NCBI RefSeq assembly: GCF_965225875.1
Contig: NZ_CBDDBS010000003.1
Span: forward strand, 2,294,001 to 2,358,000
Origin: Haliscomenobacter sp965225875
GTDB lineage: Bacteria; Bacteroidota; Bacteroidia; Chitinophagales; Saprospiraceae
DNA length: 64,000 bases
Direction: 5' to 3'
Position numbers and translations under genes: made by a program. Below the pieces are notes generated by a model. That model was not told where the DNA came from. It searched no databases and worked only from the letters and a program-made list of their open reading frames with translations. This document shows, piece after piece, positions 59,745-64,000 of the stretch. Within the stretch, counting starts at the first letter, position 1; each line of letters starts with the position of its first letter.

Positions 59745-60890
59745 ATGGAAGCTCAGACCATTGAAACCAACATTCAACTCCATACCGTAGAAGAAGCCAT
59801 CGAAGCCATTCGCAAAGGTGAAGTCATCATCGTAGTAGATGATGAAGACCGCGAAAACGAAGGCGATTTCATCTGCGCTGCAGAGACTGTAACCCCCGAA
59901 ATCATCAACTTCATGGCCACTCACGGCCGGGGCTTGATTTGTACCCCGCTGGACGAGCGCCGTGCAGATGAGCTTGACCTCCCAATGATGGTCTCCTCCA
60001 ATACTGCGCTGCACGAAACGGCCTTTACGGTGTCCATCGACCTGATTGGCCACGGCTGCACCACCGGGATTTCTGCCTACGACCGGGCTACGGGTATTCG
60101 TGCTCTGGTGGACCCGAATACCAAAGCTAAGGATTACGCCCGTCCAGGACACATTTTCCCGCTTAGAGCCAAACAAGGCGGGGTGTTGCGCCGTACCGGG
60201 CATACCGAAGCAGCGATCGATCTGGCTCGCATGGCCGGCCTGTACCCGGCAGGCGTATTGGTAGAAGTGTTAAACGAAGATGGGACGATGGCTCGTTTGC
60301 CTGATTTGTATAAAATTGCCCAGCGCTTTGGCCTCAAAATCATTTCCATCGATGATTTGGTTGCTTACCGCATGCAAACCGAACGTTTGGTCAAACGGGT
60401 CACCTCGGTACAATTGCCAACCCGATTCGGAGAATTTGAAGTGATTGCTTATGAACAAATCCCTGGCGGGGACGTCCATTTGGCCTTCAAATATGGTGAA
60501 TGGAATGAAGATGAATCTATCCTAGTACGCGTCCATTCCTCTTCTGAAGCTGGCGACATCATTGGTAACTTGTTTGAAGAACAGGGGCTTCATCACCACC
60601 AGGCCATTCAAGCTATTCAAAAGGAAGGTAAAGGAGTGGTACTGTTTATGCGGCAATCAGAAAAGGGAGATGCAGCTTTGTTGGCTGCTTTGCAACAGTT
60701 ACAACAACAACGCGAGCAAGGTAAGGAAATGAAAATCCGCAACGAAATGACCCAACGCGATTTTGGCGTCGGCGCCCAAATCCTGCGCGACCTTGGCATT
60801 TGTAAATTGCGTTTGTTGACCAATCATCCCCGCCGCAGGGTAGGTCTGATTGGATATGGGTTGGAAATTGTGGAGAATGTGCCGTTTTGA
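59745..60890 (+). CDS. ribBA: DHBP synthase fused to a degenerate GTP cyclohydrolase II domain
   Basis: A 381-residue riboflavin enzyme. The N-terminal half is intact 3,4-dihydroxy-2-butanone-4-phosphate synthase: VVDDEDRENEGDFI (acidic metal-binding loop), HGRGLICTPL, TAFTVSIDLIGHGCTTGISAYDRATGI, RPGHIFPLRAKQGGVLRRTGHTEAAIDLARMAG and LNEDGTMARLPDL. The C-terminal half (about residues 222-381) resembles GTP cyclohydrolase II but lacks its zinc ligands: the HSECLTGD...RCDCG region is replaced by HSSSEAGDIIGNLFEEQG without any cysteine, and RQEGRGIGL by RQSEKGDAAL; it ends about 40 residues early. It retains RDFGVGAQILRDLGICKLRLLTNHPRR. Thus only the ribulose-5-phosphate step should be catalysed, and a real RibA is needed elsewhere. 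Such RibBX-like forms are described in other bacteria. Confidence 0.88.
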   Translation: MEAQTIETNIQLHTVEEAIEAIRKGEVIIVVDDEDRENEGDFICAAETVTPEIINFMATHGRGLICTPLDERRADELDLPMMVSSNTALHETAFTVSIDLIGHGCTTGISAYDRATGIRALVDPNTKAKDYARPGHIFPLRAKQGGVLRRTGHTEAAIDLARMAGLYPAGVLVEVLNEDGTMARLPDLYKIAQRFGLKIISIDDLVAYRMQTERLVKRVTSVQLPTRFGEFEVIAYEQIPGGDVHLAFKYGEWNEDESILVRVHSSSEAGDIIGNLFEEQGLHHHQAIQAIQKEGKGVVLFMRQSEKGDAALLAALQQLQQQREQGKEMKIRNEMTQRDFGVGAQILRDLGICKLRLLTNHPRRRVGLIGYGLEIVENVPF

Positions 60891-60923
60891 GCTTAGGGAA
60901 AGTTGGAGGAGGAGATGAATAAT

Positions 60924-60958
60924 ACAACTTTGTGTCCACAAAAACGGCACAAAGTTGT
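60924..60958. terminator. Bidirectional terminator after ribBA and the HlyD gene
   Basis: ACAACTTTGTG (60924-60934) pairs perfectly with CACAAAGTTGT (60948-60958). It lies between two convergent stop codons and has moderately T-rich sequence on the right side. Confidence 0.7.
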
Positions 60959-60986
60959 GTCTCTTTTATTAGAGAATCACTGGGAA

Positions 60987-62288
60987 TCAATAGCTCCGAT
61001 AGCCCCGGATGCCCGAAAAAATTCGTTCAATAAACCGGCGCTCCTCGGTAATGATGCGACCTTTCCCATACAATTCCTCATCACTGGGCACCAGCTTCCC
61101 GGCCGTAGTTACCATTTTATTGGGGAAAATTACCTCAACGGCCACTTCCGATTTTTCGCCATCGTCACGGGGGGATAAGGCTTTCCAGGCTACTATCCCC
61201 TCCAGGACACCAAACTCCTGAAAGTCCAGGCTTTCCAAACGGACCACTACTTTTTGATTGAGTTTAACCCGGCCTGAGCGATTGAAAGGAATGAACATTT
61301 TGCCGATTATCTCTTTATTTTTGTTGGGAATGACCACCATCAATTGTTCATCTTTGTACACAAAGCTGTTCTCCGCTACATTTCTACCCACAATTTGAAC
61401 CATGCCGCTGCGTGGAGATTCAATGAGGTGGCGCTGCTTCCAGGTGTTCACACCTTCCCGCAAGTGGTTGAACGACTCTCTTAGCACATCTGAAGCAAAA
61501 TTGGTTTCATTGTCGGCACCACTTTCCAGGCTGCGCACCTTGATTCGTAATGCAGAAAGCTCTGATTCCCGATCGCGGATTTCGGTTTCGGTACGAATCA
61601 ATTCCTTGTTGAATTCCATAATCCGGCTCTGTACCCGATTGACATCATCCTGGGAAGCTTGATTCACCGAGACGAGGTGTTCCTTGTTTTTTCGTTCTTG
61701 TTCGGCTACGGCTATCTGCTCCTGAATCTGCCTGCGCATTTCTTTTTGGTAGTCGAGACTCCGATCCAGGCGACTAATTCTGCTCTGGGAAGAGCGCAAG
61801 TCAGAACTGGAAAGGTCTTTGTACAGCTCAGAGTTGTACTTGAGTTGTACGTCCTGGAAGTCAAATAAATCCGCTTGCAATTCCCCCAGTACCAGATTAC
61901 TGGGGACCTTGAACTTCAACAAGTCTTCATCCCGCAAACTGTGTAGTGCAGTGATGTAGTCATCAAGCGTCAATACATGGCGGAAATTAGCGGTGCTGCG
62001 AAAGGCAATCAGGGCTTGTCCCGAATCCACCTGGCTATTGTTTTTCACCACCACTTCTTCAATTCGATTGGCGTTGGGGGCAGTGATGCGCACGGGTGGA
62101 TCTTTGGAAACCAAACGTATATCCGCCTCTACTATATCAGGGTATTTTACCAAAAAAGACAGCCACATCAAAACGACAAACAGGGCCAAGGCGGTCAAGC
62201 TACCCCAACGCACCATCCAGGAGGGCGGTGTCCCCAGAATTTCCTGTACTTCCTCGCTGCGGATTTCAATGTCTTCTAATTCTTTCAT
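60987..62288 (-). CDS. HlyD-family membrane-fusion adaptor
   Basis: A 433-residue periplasmic adaptor for a type I-like peptide exporter. It has a cytoplasmic N-tail (MKELEDIEIRSEEVQEILGTPPSW), one membrane helix (LTALALFVVLMWLSFLV), then a lipoyl-like domain half (EEVVVKNNSQVDSGQALIAF), a long coiled-coil hairpin (about 150-280, LRSSQSRISRLDRSLDYQKEMRRQIQEQIAVAEQERKNKEHLVSVNQ), the second half, and a beta-barrel domain (IPFNRSGRVKLNQKVVVRL). It follows the ABC gene on the same strand, across a hairpin element. Together they form the pump and adaptor of a peptide-secretion system; no TolC-type gene is present. Confidence 0.9.
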   Translation of the reverse strand: MKELEDIEIRSEEVQEILGTPPSWMVRWGSLTALALFVVLMWLSFLVKYPDIVEADIRLVSKDPPVRITAPNANRIEEVVVKNNSQVDSGQALIAFRSTANFRHVLTLDDYITALHSLRDEDLLKFKVPSNLVLGELQADLFDFQDVQLKYNSELYKDLSSSDLRSSQSRISRLDRSLDYQKEMRRQIQEQIAVAEQERKNKEHLVSVNQASQDDVNRVQSRIMEFNKELIRTETEIRDRESELSALRIKVRSLESGADNETNFASDVLRESFNHLREGVNTWKQRHLIESPRSGMVQIVGRNVAENSFVYKDEQLMVVIPNKNKEIIGKMFIPFNRSGRVKLNQKVVVRLESLDFQEFGVLEGIVAWKALSPRDDGEKSEVAVEVIFPNKMVTTAGKLVPSDEELYGKGRIITEERRFIERIFSGIRGYRSY

Positions 62289-62299
62289 TTTATTGGTTT

Positions 62300-62415
62300 A
62301 GGAGGTTGAGGAAGGTTGAGGAAGGTTGAGGCTGCCGCGAGCTATTTTGAAAATGTCTTTGTCAAAATCGCTGGCGGCAGCCTCAACCTCCCTAAACCAT
62401 CTCAACCTTCTCAAC
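62300..62415. repeat. Hairpin with GGTTGAG-type arms and GGCTGCCGC core (element O)
   Basis: Left arm AGGTTGAGGAAGGTTGAGG and one more unit, core GGCTGCCGCGAGC ... GCTGGCGGCAGCC (62330-62381), right arm CTCAACCTCCCTAAACC to CTCAACCTTCTCAAC (62415). The loop carries TTTTGAAAATG and TTTGTCAAAA. It lies between two co-directional genes of the exporter operon. Confidence 0.82.
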
Positions 62416-62418
62416 TAA

Positions 62419-64000
62419 TCAAGAACCAAGTTCCAACTGATTTTTCACCAACTGATAATACGCTCCCCGCAAGTAAGTCAACTCGGAGTGAGTGCCTTGC
62501 TCCACAATTTCTCCATCTTCGATTACGATGATGTTGTCAGCATTCATGACGGTGCTCAGGCGATGCGCCACGATGATCAGGGTTTTGCGGCGGAAATATT
62601 CATCCAGGTTTTCCATGATCACCATTTCGTTGAATACATCAAGGGCAGTAGTGGCTTCATCGAAGAACAGGTATTCCGGGTTTTTGTACACGGCGCGGGC
62701 AATGTACAAACGTTGTTTTTGGCCCTGGCTCAAGCCGAGTCCTTCTGAGCCAATTTTGGTATTGTAGCCCATCGGCAATGCTTCGATAAAGCTTTGAATA
62801 TTGGCTACTTTTACTGCACGAAGCAGTTTTTCCTTATCGATGATTTCGTCGCCCAATGCTACGTTGCGCGCAATGGTGTCGTTAAAAATGTAACCTTCCT
62901 GCATGACCACCCCGCATTTTTCGCGCCAGATGCGGTTGCTGAGGTTGCGCATCAACACATCCCCTACCCGAATGGTACCTTCGCTGGGTTCGTAAAAATT
63001 GAGGAGCAGTTTGAGCAAGGTTGTTTTGCCACTGCCACTCCGTCCAACGATTGCAGTGGTTTTACCTTTGGGAATGCGCAAATCCAGCCCTTTGAGCACC
63101 ATTGGTGAACTGGGGCCTTCGTAATGAAAACTCAGGTTGTCGATCACGATGTCGCCCGTTTCGGGCAAAATGGTCATTTTCTCCTGAGGGTTTTCTTCGT
63201 CTTCCTTCAGGTGGATTTCGTTGATGCGCTCCATGCTGATGGAGGCTTCTTGCCAGGCTTGTAAAAAGTCGACCAAACGGTTGATCTGGTTATTGAGTTG
63301 TCCAATGATGTATTGCGCGGCAACGAGCATGCCCAGGCTCATTTGTGCATTGACTACAGCTTGTGCGATCAGGTAGATGATCAGGAGGTTTTTACCTTCA
63401 TTGATGGCCACTGCTCCGGCGCGTTGCAGTTGTTCAACCCGCAGTTCGCTCATGTTCGTGCGAAACAAACGGGCTTGTCCACGCTCCCAGGCCCAACGTT
63501 TTTGTTTTTCAGCATTGTACAACTTGATTTCCTGCATGCCGTTGACCATCTCCATGAGGTTGACCTGATTTTCGGAGGATTGGGCAAAATGGCGGTAATC
63601 CAGATCACGCCGCTTTTGCATAAACCAGTTTACCCACAAAAAATTCACAGCAGTACCAATCAGAAAGACCAAAAACACCTGGAGATTCCAGGAGGCCAGG
63701 ATGATGCCGAAAGCCAAGAGATTGAAAAAGGAAAAAGCTGAAAGTAAGGTGGTAGAACTCAAAAAACGTTGTACCCGCTCGTGGTCGGAGATGCGTTGCA
63801 ACAAGTCACCCATAACCCGGCTATCAAAAAAACGGATCGGCAGCCGCGTCAACTTGATCAGGTAATCGGAAATTAAACTGATGTTGACCCGTACCCCGAC
63901 GTGTAAAAGGATAAAAGTACGGATGTATTCAATCAAGATCTGGGTCAAAAACAAGACGCCTTGCGCAACCAATACGAGGGTGATGAAATTGAGGTTGCGA
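62419..64000 (-). CDS. Peptide-exporting ABC transporter (PCAT-like), C-terminal part, cut by window end
   Basis: About 527 codons are visible and the N-terminus lies beyond the window. Membrane segments of the transporter domain are followed by an ATP-binding domain with Walker A GRSGSGKTT, Q-loop MQEGYIF, signature LSQGQKQR (Gln in place of the usual LSGGQ glycine), Walker B YLFFDEATTALD and H-loop IVAHRLSTV. The combination with an HlyD adaptor and the FFDEAT/LSQGQ wording match Bacteroidota exporters that normally carry an N-terminal C39 leader peptidase; that domain would be outside the window. The substrate is expected to be a double-glycine-leader peptide, not identified here. Confidence 0.9.
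   Translation of the reverse strand, partial: RNLNFITLVLVAQGVLFLTQILIEYIRTFILLHVGVRVNISLISDYLIKLTRLPIRFFDSRVMGDLLQRISDHERVQRFLSSTTLLSAFSFFNLLAFGIILASWNLQVFLVFLIGTAVNFLWVNWFMQKRRDLDYRHFAQSSENQVNLMEMVNGMQEIKLYNAEKQKRWAWERGQARLFRTNMSELRVEQLQRAGAVAINEGKNLLIIYLIAQAVVNAQMSLGMLVAAQYIIGQLNNQINRLVDFLQAWQEASISMERINEIHLKEDEENPQEKMTILPETGDIVIDNLSFHYEGPSSPMVLKGLDLRIPKGKTTAIVGRSGSGKTTLLKLLLNFYEPSEGTIRVGDVLMRNLSNRIWREKCGVVMQEGYIFNDTIARNVALGDEIIDKEKLLRAVKVANIQSFIEALPMGYNTKIGSEGLGLSQGQKQRLYIARAVYKNPEYLFFDEATTALDVFNEMVIMENLDEYFRRKTLIIVAHRLSTVMNADNIIVIEDGEIVEQGTHSELTYLRGAYYQLVKNQLELGS

Overview
The window looks like chromosomal DNA of a Bacteroidota, most plausibly a Saprospiria-type organism; Haliscomenobacter-like is a guess from gene content, not shown. 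The evidence is a type IX secretion (T9SS) signature (PorP/SprF-like protein, a 'NGDGANDE'-type gliding C-terminal domain, three proteins with 'YPNP' Por sorting tails), class-typical -7 boxes of the form TAnnTTTG, poor Shine-Dalgarno sequences, and a DUF1080 gene next to a sugar-dehydrogenase/cytochrome gene. I see no rRNA, tRNA, CRISPR array, transposase or phage gene. Both ends cut through genes: glycerol kinase on the left, a peptide-exporting ABC transporter on the right.

Layout. 1-11.5 kb is housekeeping and stress: glpK (3' end), a TrkA/KtrA potassium regulator, a hybrid histidine kinase, a ribosome hibernation factor, an exported duplicated-domain protein, a methyltransferase/APC transporter pair, a second methyltransferase, AlkD-like DNA repair, arsenite methyltransferase with an operator-like promoter, and aspartase. 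11.7-22 kb is a cell-surface block on the minus strand: a giant cohesin/Ig-repeat adhesin with a T9SS type B tail, its PorP/SprF-like partner, and a 1041-residue exported helical protein of unknown role. 22.2-28.7 kb has a YciI-like lipoprotein and an L-arabinose operon (araB-araD-araA-sodium symporter). queE follows, then three tandem paralogous T9SS type A secreted proteins (29.8-36.4 kb). 36.6-43.2 kb holds an AraC-type membrane regulator, a CPBP protease, a DUF5009 acyltransferase-like protein, a small lipoprotein, a flavin monooxygenase and pyrR-pyrB. 43.4-49.3 kb holds a GxxExxY protein and a sugar cluster (MFS carrier, DUF1080 3-keto-glycoside hydrolase-like, quinoprotein-like dehydrogenase with a C-terminal haem c). 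49.4-56.7 kb (minus) has a CARDB protein, a membrane adenylate cyclase, a vanadium-haloperoxidase/PAP2 lipoprotein with an outer-membrane partner, two small membrane proteins and recF. 57-60.9 kb (plus) has pdhA, a TPR membrane protein, ribH and ribBA with a degenerate GTP cyclohydrolase II half. 61-64 kb (minus) has an HlyD adaptor and a PCAT-type ABC exporter.

The most unusual signal is not a gene. At least fourteen intergenic gaps carry large imperfect hairpins whose arms are short tandem repeats (GTTGAGAA, CACAAAGGA, CAGCAAT, GATGAAT, GTGAAAA). They fall into families that share termini or cores but differ in the rest, as if assembled from modules. Most lie between convergent genes or between genes of one operon, one sits in a divergent gap, and pieces of them enter coding sequence (queE, the histidine kinase tail). 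I regard this modular hairpin set as the best candidate for something undescribed. Other second-look items are the arsM double operator, a 16-bp perfect palindrome ahead of pdhA, a structured leader before the TPR gene, and the lost zinc site in RibBA.
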